Shown here: piece by piece, positions 33,249 to 41,499 of the stretch
How the letters are laid out: each line of letters starts with the position of its first letter
Position numbering within the stretch: the first letter of the stretch is position 1
The notes under the pieces: generated by a model
The model's database searches: none
Told to the model about the DNA's origin: nothing
What the model saw: only the letters and a program-made list of their open reading frames with translations
Assembly (NCBI GenBank): GCA_947624915.1
Contig: CANQMF010000002.1
Span: 1-49,955 of the forward strand
DNA: 49,955 nucleotides
Source: an uncultured Bacilli bacterium
Lineage (GTDB): Bacteria; Bacillota_I; Bacilli_A; RF39; UBA660
Reading direction: 5' to 3'
Made by a program: the position numbers and the translations under genes

Positions 33249-33285
33249 CAAAAAAATATTGTTTAATTATTTTTAAAACAATATT
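33249..33285 (-). terminator. Terminator of the HD-ASCH pair
   Basis: AATATTGTTT (33255-33264) and AAACAATATT (33276-33285) form a perfect 10-bp stem, followed on the minus strand by a run of T (33254-33249). It closes the transcript that ends with the ASCH gene. Confidence 0.75.
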
Positions 33286-33305
33286 GCATTATTACATACT
33301 TGTCT

Positions 33306-33704
33306 TTAATGATCATCATAGTTCCATATACCCAAGTGACCATTTGCTGCGATATATTCTGACAATTCCTCAACATCTGATAAAATCCAAGCGTATCTTC
33401 CTTCTTCATAAAAGCCACATATATATTCCTGTTCATTTTGCCTCATTTGATTAATAAACTCTTGGGTCATATAAACACAATCAATTAAATTAGCACGACA
33501 AATTATTTTACCATAATTCATATGACTATCACCAACAATATTCATTAGTTCAACATTATTCAAAACTGTGCTAGGCACTTTACTCTTACTCGCATGTATA
33601 TAAATAGGTCCACGGTAGGTAGTCCTCCAACTACGAGTTTCAATATGCTTCTTATTATCTTTTATCAGTGTTGCCCATGGCTCTTTAATACTTATTACTT
33701 TCAT
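33306..33704 (-). CDS. ASCH-domain protein
   Basis: ASCH domains have a PUA-like fold and bind or process nucleic acid; the only enzyme of the group with a known reaction (YqfB) hydrolyses N4-acetylcytidine. The 132-residue protein opens MKVISIKEPWATLI and has KHIETRSWRTTYRGPIYIHASK, the family core, and ends GHLGIWNY. Length is normal. I start at 33704, with GGTGATG 4 nt upstream. It follows the HD-domain gene, whose stop overlaps this ribosome binding region. Confidence 0.82.
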   Translation of the reverse strand: MKVISIKEPWATLIKDNKKHIETRSWRTTYRGPIYIHASKSKVPSTVLNNVELMNIVGDSHMNYGKIICRANLIDCVYMTQEFINQMRQNEQEYICGFYEEGRYAWILSDVEELSEYIAANGHLGIWNYDDH

Positions 33705-33721
33705 TACATCACCAAATAACA

Positions 33722-34417
33722 TTAAATTTTTTTCATTAAAACTTTCTCATTATCAAACATTCTTAGTAATTTTTCAACATCTGTTTGATTTGTAACTAAA
33801 TCTTTTTTGTTTATTTTAGGAAATAAACTATATAAAGAACATCCCATCTGTTGCTCTAACCTTTCTTTTAAAGCTAAAACACTATCATAATGTTGTTTAG
33901 CATTTGATGAAACATTTTTACGTGTATAAATATCTAAAAGTCGTTTTTCAATAGTAGTATAACCACTATACATGCAAAATAAATCGCAAAGTTGAATAAT
34001 GTTATCATAAATACTTATATCTATGCTATTTAAATATTCCATAATAAATTCACGAACATCACCACTAGGACCATCACCACATGTTAAAAGAATATTGTTA
34101 TCAATAAATGAATGGGTTAAACAAACGCGCCATTCATATTCATATCCAAGTTGATATAAATACTTATAACCTACTATAATATGATCTTTATGACTAATTT
34201 TACGTCCAATATCGTGAATATATCCTAATGCCATAGCATAATCATCATCAATATTTAACTTTTTAGCTATTATTTGGGCTGCATGTCCTACATAGAGAGA
34301 ATGATTAATCCAATAATTTTCATTCTTCTTAAAATCAGACGGTTTAACAATCGTACCACAAGTCAACAAATCATACGCATTTTTTGAACATAACTTCACC
34401 ATAATGTAATTTAGCAT
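33722..34417 (-). CDS. HD-domain phosphohydrolase
   Basis: HD-domain proteins are metal-dependent phosphohydrolases, often acting on nucleotides. The 231-residue protein has the H...HD...H pattern: His in NHSLYVGHAAQI, HD in LGYIHDIGR, a further His in LTHSF and an Asp downstream. The C-terminal half is helical. There is no strong ribosome binding site at the first ATG (34417); a second ATG five codons later (34402) is possible. It is followed directly by the ASCH gene. Substrate is unknown. Confidence 0.78.
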   Translation of the reverse strand: MLNYIMVKLCSKNAYDLLTCGTIVKPSDFKKNENYWINHSLYVGHAAQIIAKKLNIDDDYAMALGYIHDIGRKISHKDHIIVGYKYLYQLGYEYEWRVCLTHSFIDNNILLTCGDGPSGDVREFIMEYLNSIDISIYDNIIQLCDLFCMYSGYTTIEKRLLDIYTRKNVSSNAKQHYDSVLALKERLEQQMGCSLYSLFPKINKKDLVTNQTDVEKLLRMFDNEKVLMKKI

Positions 34418-35099
34418 CTAATATAATAATTAAATGGCATCCTTTCTAATAAATAAGATATAGCTTTATAATATCATAATAAAATTTAAATAACAAGAAT
34501 GGCTCTTAACTCAAAAAAATTTTAAATTCAGATATTTGTAAAAATATACAACTTTTTTATATAAATAATAATTTGTTTATTTTAAATTTATAATAAATTT
34601 CTTAAATAAAATTTTTATTTTATAAAAAATCCTCTCTATACAGAGATGAAATATATTTAAATGTTCGAAAAAAATCAAACAAATCTTTCAATGGAGCAAT
34701 AATAATATGAGTTTTGCACCCAAGTAGTAAAAATATTTAGTAATACTTGATAAATTAAGTATAATACAAAACATTTATTTATGTAAATCTTTTTGTTTCC
34801 ATATTTCGTACATATTTTCTCTATATGAATCAAAACAAAAAATATCTGTTCCACAATCACTTGGCATTTTTAATAAAAGAATATAAAATTTTGTTTTACA
34901 TTCTTTTACAAAGTTTATATTAATTATCTAATCAATATAACTACTCAGTACATCTTGTCTGTTAAATAATTCATACGGTCCAAATCTGATACAATATAAT
35001 ACTATATTTGCAGCTATGGCCTTTATTACATTTATTAAACTTGATTTATCAACATGTTATTTTTATTTAGGAAATCATTTTTTGATCAATTTGGGAGTG
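34418..35099. other. Gene-poor AT-rich stretch
   Basis: These 682 bp separate the HD gene from the 2H/methyltransferase gene. Nothing on either strand looks like an intact gene. The right half has fragments of plausible coding sequence on the minus strand (next entry). The left half (34418-34770) is very AT-rich, and I see only poor hairpins and no gene. Confidence 0.55.
34775..35056 (-). pseudogene. Possible decayed coding remnant
   Basis: Reading the minus strand, 35056-34929 is open and gives a protein-like segment, SSLINVIKAIAANIVLYCIR then FGPYELFNRQDVLSSYID, ending in TAG. Two codons on in the same frame it is open again to 34775 (MPSDCGTDIFCFDSYRENMY, then EIWKQKDLHK). Neither part has a good start or ribosome binding site. 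The amino acid mix is richer in Cys, Trp and Gly than expected from random AT-rich DNA. I do not recognise a family. It could also be chance, so confidence is low. Confidence 0.3.
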
Positions 35100-36470
35100 T
35101 TATTTTTGTATTTTCATAACAACTACAATAGCATTTTCTAAAGTTTTTTCAATTTTTTCATCAAAGATATTTAATTTATTTATAGAATATAATTCATCGC
35201 TCATCTCATTAAATTTATGAATTTCAATTAATTCAAAACCAATATTACCAAAAAAATTTTTTATATGATCTATATCTTCAAAACGGTCATTTATATTATT
35301 TCTAAAAGTTATTGATGATAAATAATTATTAAAATTTGGCAAAGCTTTATCTTGTGAATCAATATACTTTTTAGGAGTAACATCACAAGTTATCCAAATA
35401 CCACCATAATTTGATAATAAATTATAAACATTTTGAGCTACAATTTTCTTCTCATCAAATGTTAAATATCTTAGTAATCCTTCGTTAATTACTGCAATTT
35501 CTTCATCAGATTTTAAATAGCTTTCAAGTTTTTTAAAGTCATCTTTTTTTAAAGCGTTACCACTAATAATATTTAAACTTTTGGGAATATCTTTTTCAAT
35601 GCGATTTAATATTTTCTTTTTATTTTTTAAAACATTTTTTAAATCTAATTCTATATAATTATATCCTTTTTTAGAATAAATTAATCCACGAGATGAATAT
35701 CCTGCTGCCAATTCTAATACTTGTTTTATATTATATTTATCTAAAAGCTTGTTTATTAATTTGTACCTTGCTTCAATCTCCGGTGCTAACATTTTATTCA
35801 AAGCAACCTTTTCACTACAATGTTTTTCTAACCAATTATATATTTCCTTTTCATAAGGTATATCCGTGAAAATTCTAGGATATGATGTAACAATTGCTGT
35901 AGGGCTTATTTCTTCAAAATCCTTATCAGTTATCGAATTAAATTGCTTCGCTAATTTAGCTGGATAAATTTCATATAATCTAAATGTACTAACTTCTAAT
36001 TTAAATGGTTTAAAATCTTGCAATATTTTTTCTTGCATTGCTATTATTTTATTATAATCTTTATCTATATGAATAGTTATATGAAATTTAAAATTTTCTG
36101 GATTATATCTTTTGCTTGGTAAATGTTGATGTATTTGTTTTTGTAATAGTTTTAATTTTTCATTTTCTTCAACATTAAAATATAATACATAGCTATTTTC
36201 TTTTCCATTCATTATTTCAACATTATTAATACATATTTTCAATTTAGGAAATTCAATTTGTGATAAGACGTTTTTTATATTTTCTTCATCTTCGATATTC
36301 CATGCTGATAATGTAAAATGATATGGTAGTGTATCTGCTTCTATACGATTGGCAACATTTTTACCAAATGGAATTTTGCATAACTTTTCATTTATTTGTT
36401 TAGTATAATATTCAATTTTTTTCATATTTATGTTATCAAAACTAGAAACAAGGGTTACTCTCTCATGCAT
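35100..36470 (-). CDS. Fusion of a 2H phosphoesterase and a SAM-dependent methyltransferase
   Basis: The N-terminal half (about 1-180) is a 2H phosphoesterase of the 2'-5' RNA ligase/CPDase type, with both His motifs intact: H51-F-T53 and H130-I-T132. Such domains open 2',3'-cyclic phosphates or cut 2'-5' bonds. The C-terminal half (about 190-456) is a class I methyltransferase like the LCM (leucine carboxyl methyltransferase) group: motif I VLELAAGYSSRGL at 251-263, an acidic ELDLKNVL, and NEGLLRYLT where LCM enzymes have EGLLMYL. The two halves are fused in one uninterrupted frame of 456 residues. GGAGG lies upstream of the ATG. It is monocistronic, beside a possible remnant and tRNA-His. 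Confidence 0.82.
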   Translation of the reverse strand: MHERVTLVSSFDNINMKKIEYYTKQINEKLCKIPFGKNVANRIEADTLPYHFTLSAWNIEDEENIKNVLSQIEFPKLKICINNVEIMNGKENSYVLYFNVEENEKLKLLQKQIHQHLPSKRYNPENFKFHITIHIDKDYNKIIAMQEKILQDFKPFKLEVSTFRLYEIYPAKLAKQFNSITDKDFEEISPTAIVTSYPRIFTDIPYEKEIYNWLEKHCSEKVALNKMLAPEIEARYKLINKLLDKYNIKQVLELAAGYSSRGLIYSKKGYNYIELDLKNVLKNKKKILNRIEKDIPKSLNIISGNALKKDDFKKLESYLKSDEEIAVINEGLLRYLTFDEKKIVAQNVYNLLSNYGGIWITCDVTPKKYIDSQDKALPNFNNYLSSITFRNNINDRFEDIDHIKNFFGNIGFELIEIHKFNEMSDELYSINKLNIFDEKIEKTLENAIVVVMKIQK

Positions 36471-36527
36471 AAATAGATACCTCCATTAATATTATAGTTA
36501 TATATATAATTTTATTATATTTTAAAA

Positions 36528-36563
36528 ATAAAAACACATCTAATACCTAATATGATGTGTTTT
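36528..36563 (-). terminator. Terminator downstream of tRNA-His
   Basis: AAAACACATC (36531-36540) and GATGTGTTTT (36554-36563) form a perfect 10-bp stem, followed on the minus strand by TATTTT. It lies about 10 bp after the tRNA CCA. Confidence 0.75.
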
Positions 36564-36572
36564 ATTTCCTAA

Positions 36573-36649
36573 TGGGGCGGATATAGGGATTCGAACCCTA
36601 GCATAATGGAACCACAATCCACCGTGTTAACCCCTTCACCATATCCGCC
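36573..36649 (-). tRNA. tRNA-His (anticodon GTG)
   Basis: Read on the minus strand, all arms fold: acceptor GCGGATA/TATCCGC, D stem GTG/CAC, anticodon stem GTGGA/TCCAT with loop TTGTGGT (anticodon GTG), T stem TAGGG/CCCTA with TTCGAAT. The extra G at position -1 is encoded (36649) and faces C73, as tRNA-His requires. The CCA end is encoded (36575-36573). Confidence 0.96.
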
Positions 36650-36764
36650 ATTTCAAATAAACAAACTAATTATATCAATTATTTTATAATTTTGCAAGGA
36701 AAAACGAATTTTTTACTAACTCATTTTTCATTCAAACATAATATATACTGAGGTGGAAATAAAA

Positions 36765-37121
36765 ATGCATACTGAAAATAACGAATTATTTGAGCCGTAT
36801 CAAGGCTTCATCCGTGGAAATATGTTTAAAAAACTATTTAGCCCATTTGGTAAAACATACGAAATAAAACCTATGAATGAACAAGCCGAGTTATTGACAT
36901 ACATAGATATGTTAGATTTTGCTTGTATCGATATTGGTTTATACCTTGATATTTATTCAGATAATACACAGATGATCCAATTATATAATCAATTAAATAT
37001 GGAAAAGAAAAAATGTAAAAAGGAATATGAAGACACTTATGGACCGCTAACATTAGGAAGTAATGCTTTAAATGTTAGTCCTTGGGCTTGGGATGACAAT
37101 CCATGGCCATGGGAGGTGTAA
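36765..37121 (+). CDS. Spore coat protein, apparent CotJA-CotJB fusion
   Basis: CotJA, CotJB and CotJC form an inner-coat module in Bacillus and clostridia, usually as three genes. Here one 118-residue protein carries both parts. The N-terminal 35 residues hold the CotJA-like segment FEPYQGFIRGNMFKKLFSPF. From about residue 42 comes a CotJB-like domain (LLTYIDMLDFACIDIGLYLD, then KKEYEDTYGPL) and a Trp-rich end, VSPWAWDDNPWPWEV. I start at the ATG at 36765 with GAGGTGG 8 nt upstream. cotJC follows 2 bp after the stop. A fusion is the simplest reading, although the CotJA part is short. Confidence 0.8.
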   Translation: MHTENNELFEPYQGFIRGNMFKKLFSPFGKTYEIKPMNEQAELLTYIDMLDFACIDIGLYLDIYSDNTQMIQLYNQLNMEKKKCKKEYEDTYGPLTLGSNALNVSPWAWDDNPWPWEV

Positions 37122-37123
37122 TT

Positions 37124-37696
37124 ATGTGGAAATATGTTAAAAAATTAGAATTTCCTGTCAATGTTCAAAAAAAGGATCTAGCTATGGCCAAAAACTTGTT
37201 AGCACAATATGGTGGACCAGATGGAGAATGGGCGGCTGCTATGCGTTATTTAAATCAAAGATTTAATATGCCTGATGAAAAAGGAAAAGCTTTATTAACT
37301 GATATTGGTACTGAAGAAATGGCCCATGTTGAAATGATTGCAGCTATGGTAGAACAATTAATGATGGGCGCTAGCGTTGAAGAATTAGAAGAAGCTGGTT
37401 TAAGTGCACAATATGTTCAACATGATCATGCTTTATTCCCAGTAGATGCCGCCGGCGTTCCTTATACATCAGCCTATATAGAAACAACTGGTAACTGGGA
37501 TGCTGATTTAGTAAGTGATATGGCTGCTGAAAAAAGAGCTAAAGTTACCTATGAAAATTTAATGCGAATGACCAATGACGCTGATTTACTTAGTCCATTA
37601 TCTTTTTTAAGACAACGTGAAGTTGTACACTACCAAAGATTCAAAGAACTAAGAGAATATTATAAAAATAAATATAAAAAAGAAGATCAAAGTTAA
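37124..37696 (+). CDS. cotJC: Spore coat protein CotJC (manganese catalase-like)
   Basis: CotJC is a ferritin-like spore coat protein of the manganese-catalase family. The 190-residue protein has the Glu/His metal-site helices, for example DIGTEEMAHVEMIAAMVEQL and LSPLSFLRQREVVHYQRFKE, and a helix with AAEKRAKVTYENL. Whether it has catalase activity is not known. The ATG at 37124 has GGGAGGTG 5 nt upstream, overlapping the end of the fused CotJ gene. A 23-bp hairpin that also serves the opposite gene (mbl) follows the stop. Confidence 0.93.
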   Translation: MWKYVKKLEFPVNVQKKDLAMAKNLLAQYGGPDGEWAAAMRYLNQRFNMPDEKGKALLTDIGTEEMAHVEMIAAMVEQLMMGASVEELEEAGLSAQYVQHDHALFPVDAAGVPYTSAYIETTGNWDADLVSDMAAEKRAKVTYENLMRMTNDADLLSPLSFLRQREVVHYQRFKELREYYKNKYKKEDQS

Positions 37697-37740
37697 TTGA
37701 AAACAAATAACATCTCAAGATGTTATTTGTTTTCAATTAA
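37693..37740. terminator. Bidirectional terminator with a perfect 23-bp stem between cotJC and mbl
   Basis: Bases 37693-37715 pair perfectly with 37718-37740. The stop codon of the minus-strand mbl lies inside the stem. Poly-T is weak on both sides; the stem is unusually long. Confidence 0.6.
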
Positions 37741-38715
37741 ATGAACATTTTCTAGTAAAACACCAGTACCCTCAACTACACAAGTAAGAGGACTTTCAGC
37801 TAAAAATACAGGAACTTTAAGTTCGTGAGCCAATAATTTATCTAACCCGTTTACCATTGCTCCACCACCAGTTAATACTATTCCTTTATCAATAATATCA
37901 GATGATAACTCTGGTGGAGTATCTTCCAAAACTGATTTAGCCTGAGTAATAATTTTAAATAAACTTTCTCTTAATGCTTCTTCAACTTCATCAGAACATA
38001 TTACAACTGAATGTGGAAGTCCAGTCACTAAATCACGACCTTTGACCTCCATTTTTTCATCCAAATTTTCTGGAAAAACAGTTCCAATTTTTATTTTTAT
38101 TTCTTCAGCTGTTCTTTCACCAATTAATAGTTTATATTTTTCTTTAATATATTTTATAATATCACTATCGAAAACATTACCTGCAACTTTTAATGAAGCA
38201 CTAGTGACTATTCCTCCTAATGAAAGAACAGCTATATCTGTTGTTCCGCCACCAATATCTATAACCATGTTACCACTAGGTTTAGAAATATCAAGTCCAG
38301 CTCCAACTGCTGCCACTTTAGGCTCTTCTTCTAAAAAGACTTTTCTAGCACCAGTTCTTTCTGCTGCTTCCCTAATAGCATTCTTCTCGACTTGTGTTAT
38401 ATTTGACGGGCAACATATTAATATTCTAGGTCTTGAAAAAAAATTTCTTCCGTTAACTTTTTTTATAAAATGATTCAACATAATATCTGTTATCTCAAAA
38501 TCAGCTATAACACCATCTTTAAGTGGTCGTATAGCCTGTACTTTCCCAGGCGTTCTACCTAACATATCTCTTGCATCTCTACCAACGGCAACAACTCTTT
38601 TAGTATCCGAGTCGATAGCTACAACACTAGGTTCATCCAAAACAATTCCCTGACCTTTTATATAAATTAATACATTGGCAGTTCCTAAATCAATTCCTAT
38701 GTCTTTTGAAAACAT
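37723..38715 (-). CDS. mbl: Actin-like cell shape protein Mbl
   Basis: MreB-family actin homolog that guides wall synthesis. The 330-residue protein has the actin ATPase blocks IGIDLGTANVLIY, IADFEITDIMLNHFI, MVIDIGGGTTDIAVLSLGG and LTGGGAMVNGLDKLL. I call it Mbl and not MreB because it sits directly downstream of spoIIID, the position of mbl in Bacillus, and the sequence opens FSKDIGIDLGTANVLIYIKG as Mbl does. Its start is 27 bp from the spoIIID stop, so they are likely one transcript during sporulation. Confidence 0.9.
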   Translation of the reverse strand: MFSKDIGIDLGTANVLIYIKGQGIVLDEPSVVAIDSDTKRVVAVGRDARDMLGRTPGKVQAIRPLKDGVIADFEITDIMLNHFIKKVNGRNFFSRPRILICCPSNITQVEKNAIREAAERTGARKVFLEEEPKVAAVGAGLDISKPSGNMVIDIGGGTTDIAVLSLGGIVTSASLKVAGNVFDSDIIKYIKEKYKLLIGERTAEEIKIKIGTVFPENLDEKMEVKGRDLVTGLPHSVVICSDEVEEALRESLFKIITQAKSVLEDTPPELSSDIIDKGIVLTGGGAMVNGLDKLLAHELKVPVFLAESPLTCVVEGTGVLLENVHLIENK

Positions 38716-38742
38716 ATGATCAAACCTCCAATACTACGTATA

Positions 38743-39018
38743 TTATAACATATTTTCAGTGTACGATTCATCTAATTTCAAATATTTTTGCCGGGTTTTT
38801 TCCCCACCTCTAATATGTCTAACTTCTAAATGATATTGTAATATTTTTTTTACCTCATTACTTAATTGACTATCAATTTTAGCTAGTCGTTCATGTAAAT
38901 CTTTATGAATAGTACTTTTAGACACATTAAATACTTTTGCCATATCACGTACAGTATCATTAGTTTCTAAAATATAGTGTCCCTCAGCTAACACTCTATT
39001 AATAATACTTTGACTCAT
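38743..39018 (-). CDS. spoIIID: Sporulation transcription regulator SpoIIID
   Basis: Small DNA-binding protein that adjusts sigma-E-dependent transcription in the mother cell. The 91-residue protein has the family helix-turn-helix TVRDMAKVFNVSKSTIHKDL and the C-terminal HLEVRHIRGGEKTRQKYL. The ATG at 39018 is preceded by AGAGGTG. The order spoIID-spoIIQ-spoIIID-mbl matches other spore formers. Confidence 0.96.
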   Translation of the reverse strand: MSQSIINRVLAEGHYILETNDTVRDMAKVFNVSKSTIHKDLHERLAKIDSQLSNEVKKILQYHLEVRHIRGGEKTRQKYLKLDESYTENML

Positions 39019-39053
39019 ACACACCTCTATTAATAGTATATGTAAAAAGAGTA

Positions 39054-39671
39054 TTATAATGCAGCATCATAATACTCTTCTGGATTTACACTTTCACCAT
39101 TAATAACCAATTCAAAGTATAAATGATTATTTAAATCTTTATTCATATTAGATGTACCTGAAGTTCCTAATTTGTCACCTTGTTCTACATGATCACCTTT
39201 TTGAAATGGAATATCTTTAATGCTTTGATATATACTATACGTGTCATCATCGTGTTTAACCGTAATTGAATTACCAACTAATTCGTCTTCCACAATATCT
39301 ACAACCTCACCTGATAAAACACTTACAACGTCAAAACTTTCTTCTTTTCCATAGCAAATGCCTTTATTTTGCATATATGTACCTTCGTAATATATTATTG
39401 ATTGCTGCTGTTCCTTTTCTTCATCACGATAATCATAAAAATCTCTTACAATGGAAACACTATTATCATTGTATGGCCTAATTATTTTAATTTCAGTTTC
39501 TTCAGTATTAACCTGTAATAAGTTATTATTAAAAATATCCATAACATAATCATAGTCAACTACTTCATCTGTTTGTGGTTCTGTAAACTTTTCAGCTCTA
39601 TATGACACTAATACCACAATTGCAACAATTAAACAGACACTATAAACAGAATATAATATTACTCTTTTCAT
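39054..39671 (-). CDS. spoIIQ: Engulfment protein SpoIIQ with degenerate LytM domain
   Basis: SpoIIQ is made in the forespore and binds SpoIIIAH of the mother cell across the intermembrane space during engulfment. The 205-residue protein has an N-terminal membrane helix (about 5-25) and a LytM (M23) domain (about 100-200: FDVVSVLSGEVVDIVEDELV, QKGDHVEQGDKLGTSG, NPEEYY). The zinc site looks largely lost: the usual HxGxD segment reads NKGICYG, and the final HxH reads HLY. It is therefore likely catalytically inactive and structural, as in B. subtilis but more so. It lies between spoIID and spoIIID. Confidence 0.88.
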   Translation of the reverse strand: MKRVILYSVYSVCLIVAIVVLVSYRAEKFTEPQTDEVVDYDYVMDIFNNNLLQVNTEETEIKIIRPYNDNSVSIVRDFYDYRDEEKEQQQSIIYYEGTYMQNKGICYGKEESFDVVSVLSGEVVDIVEDELVGNSITVKHDDDTYSIYQSIKDIPFQKGDHVEQGDKLGTSGTSNMNKDLNNHLYFELVINGESVNPEEYYDAAL

Positions 39672-39725
39672 TATTTCACCTCTATTAAGAAGTCTGAACC
39701 ATAATGAATTTTTTATACAATTTTT

Positions 39726-40640
39726 TTATTTAATTTTTTCAATTTTTACATCTGTATAATAATGTTTTAATATTTGGTCATAAGTATATCCTTCACGCGC
39801 CATACCTTCTGCCCCATATTGGCTCATACCAACACCATGACCATAACCTCGAGTTTTAATAATTATCGTATCACCGACAGTAATTGTAAAATTAGTACTT
39901 CGTAGCTCCAATAACTTAACGAACTGACTACCTGTAAACTCATGATTATTTACATTTATTTTATGAATTCTACCACTATCTGTCTTTTCCACAATATCCA
40001 CAACAATTTTATCTGCAATATCTATTTGTAACTTTTTACAAAAATCACTGTATGTTAATTCTTCCTGGACATTAAACACAGGAGAAATAACATCCCACTT
40101 GCTGCCCACACTTTGCAGGTAATGTACTTTACTAGAAAAAACATCTTCACTATTTTCCGTTTGGCCACTACTGGTTGAAAAAAATAAAGCTTCAGCTATT
40201 TTACCCTTATAAGTAATATATTGATAAGCGGTATCAGAAACAGCTTTTTTAATTTTTGATATATTAGTGTTATAATTTTTTCCCCACTTTTGTTTTAACT
40301 CATCATTATTTATATAAACCTGATTTAATACTGTATCAACTACATCATAATCTTTGTTATTATTTTTCCCAATCTTATACATTATATAACTACGAGCTGC
40401 CACGGCTTGGGCCTTTAACGCTTCTTCTTGAAATGATACTGGCATTTCTCCAGCGACTACTCCCATTACATATTGTTCTAAAGGAATTTTTTCAATTTTT
40501 TTGGCTTTAGTTCTATAAACTCTAACAATAGTATTTTTACTAAATTTAAATGGTGGATTAGATGGATATGTAACTAATAGTGAAATAATAATAATAGGAA
40601 TGATAATATAAAGAAAACAAAAAAGTAGTATATTTTTCAT
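39726..40640 (-). CDS. spoIID: Engulfment lytic transglycosylase SpoIID
   Basis: SpoIID cleaves peptidoglycan at the septum with SpoIIM and SpoIIP during engulfment. The 304-residue protein has an N-terminal membrane helix (about 4-23), the catalytic Glu in VVAGEMPVSFQEEALKAQAV, and the C-terminal GHGVGMSQYGAEGMA. These are the standard signatures. The gene lies between a DUF1146 gene and spoIIQ. Confidence 0.96.
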   Translation of the reverse strand: MKNILLFCFLYIIIPIIIISLLVTYPSNPPFKFSKNTIVRVYRTKAKKIEKIPLEQYVMGVVAGEMPVSFQEEALKAQAVAARSYIMYKIGKNNNKDYDVVDTVLNQVYINNDELKQKWGKNYNTNISKIKKAVSDTAYQYITYKGKIAEALFFSTSSGQTENSEDVFSSKVHYLQSVGSKWDVISPVFNVQEELTYSDFCKKLQIDIADKIVVDIVEKTDSGRIHKINVNNHEFTGSQFVKLLELRSTNFTITVGDTIIIKTRGYGHGVGMSQYGAEGMAREGYTYDQILKHYYTDVKIEKIK

Positions 40641-40664
40641 AGTTCCTCCTATAATACATACTAC

Positions 40665-40859
40665 TTAAAAATTAGTAAAATAATATGAAAAGTCATATAA
40701 GCTATTAACAACTAAATAAGAAAAAGCTAAAGCTACTAAAACATAAAATAATTTAATTTGAATAGTTCGTCCCTTTTTAAATAAAATATCTAGCCGTAAA
40801 GCTTCTAATGTCCAAATAACAAATGGTACAATGATTAAATATAAAGCAACTTTACCCAT
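40665..40859 (-). CDS. DUF1146 membrane protein (YwzB-like)
   Basis: This 64-residue protein has two membrane helices and matches the small YwzB/DUF1146 family found next to spoIID in Bacillus; the conserved WTLEALRLDILFKKGRT between the helices is visible. Function unknown. Its ATG lies inside the rpiB stop region (overlap 8 bp), so translation is coupled. Confidence 0.8.
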   Translation of the reverse strand: MGKVALYLIIVPFVIWTLEALRLDILFKKGRTIQIKLFYVLVALAFSYLVVNSLYDFSYYFTNF

Positions 40860-41289
40860 TGTAATTATCCAAACAATCTCTTCTTCTTCGATGTCTCTCT
40901 TCCATAGAGCATTCAGTATTCAAAAAGACATTAATAATCTTAATCATTTGATCAAATGATAATCTTGACCCCATCGCCAAAATATTAGCATCATTATCTC
41001 GTCTTGTCATTTTAGCTTCCCATTCGTCATTTACTTTAGCACATCTAATTCCTTTAACCTTATTACAAGCAATGCTAACACCGATCCCAGTATTACATAT
41101 CACAATTCCATAATCAACCTCTTTTCTTGCTACAGCTTCAGCAAGTTTAAAGGCATAGATCGGATAATCTACTGATTCAGTTGTTTCGGGACCATAGTTA
41201 TATACATTATAACCTATACTAGTCAAATATTTTGTCAATTCCTTGTTTATATCAACACCATGATGATCATTAGCTATTCCTATTTTCAT
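40852..41289 (-). CDS. rpiB: Ribose-5-phosphate isomerase B
   Basis: RpiB interconverts ribose-5-phosphate and ribulose-5-phosphate (pentose phosphate pathway). The 145-residue protein has IGIANDHHGVDIN, the active-site Cys in VICNTGIGVSIACNK (usually CGTGIG, so Gly to Asn here), and the RRDNDANILAMGSR motif. The ATG has GGAGG 4 nt upstream. It leads a run with DUF1146 and spoIID. Confidence 0.93.
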   Translation of the reverse strand: MKIGIANDHHGVDINKELTKYLTSIGYNVYNYGPETTESVDYPIYAFKLAEAVARKEVDYGIVICNTGIGVSIACNKVKGIRCAKVNDEWEAKMTRRDNDANILAMGSRLSFDQMIKIINVFLNTECSMEERHRRRRDCLDNYNG

Positions 41290-41499
41290 AACGCCTCCAA
41301 TATATCAATATTAATACTTATTTCATGTAAATTATATCTAAATTGCTTTTAAAATGCAACTTAGATTTTATTCAACAATTGAACACAAAACAAATTTTTA
41401 TAATTAAAAAATACAGTTTATTATGTTATTAAATTTGTCTTAAATCTAGCATGTTTTTTAACAATTTTTTTGACTTATCATAATTTTTTTAGTTCCATA

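Noticed and set aside
34675..34860. 61-codon minus-strand open frame
   Set aside because: It has no ribosome binding site and a low-complexity, AT-driven composition.
36715..36745. Possible sigma-E promoter before the cotJ genes
   Set aside because: A -10 like CATAATAT is present but no acceptable -35 at the right spacing.
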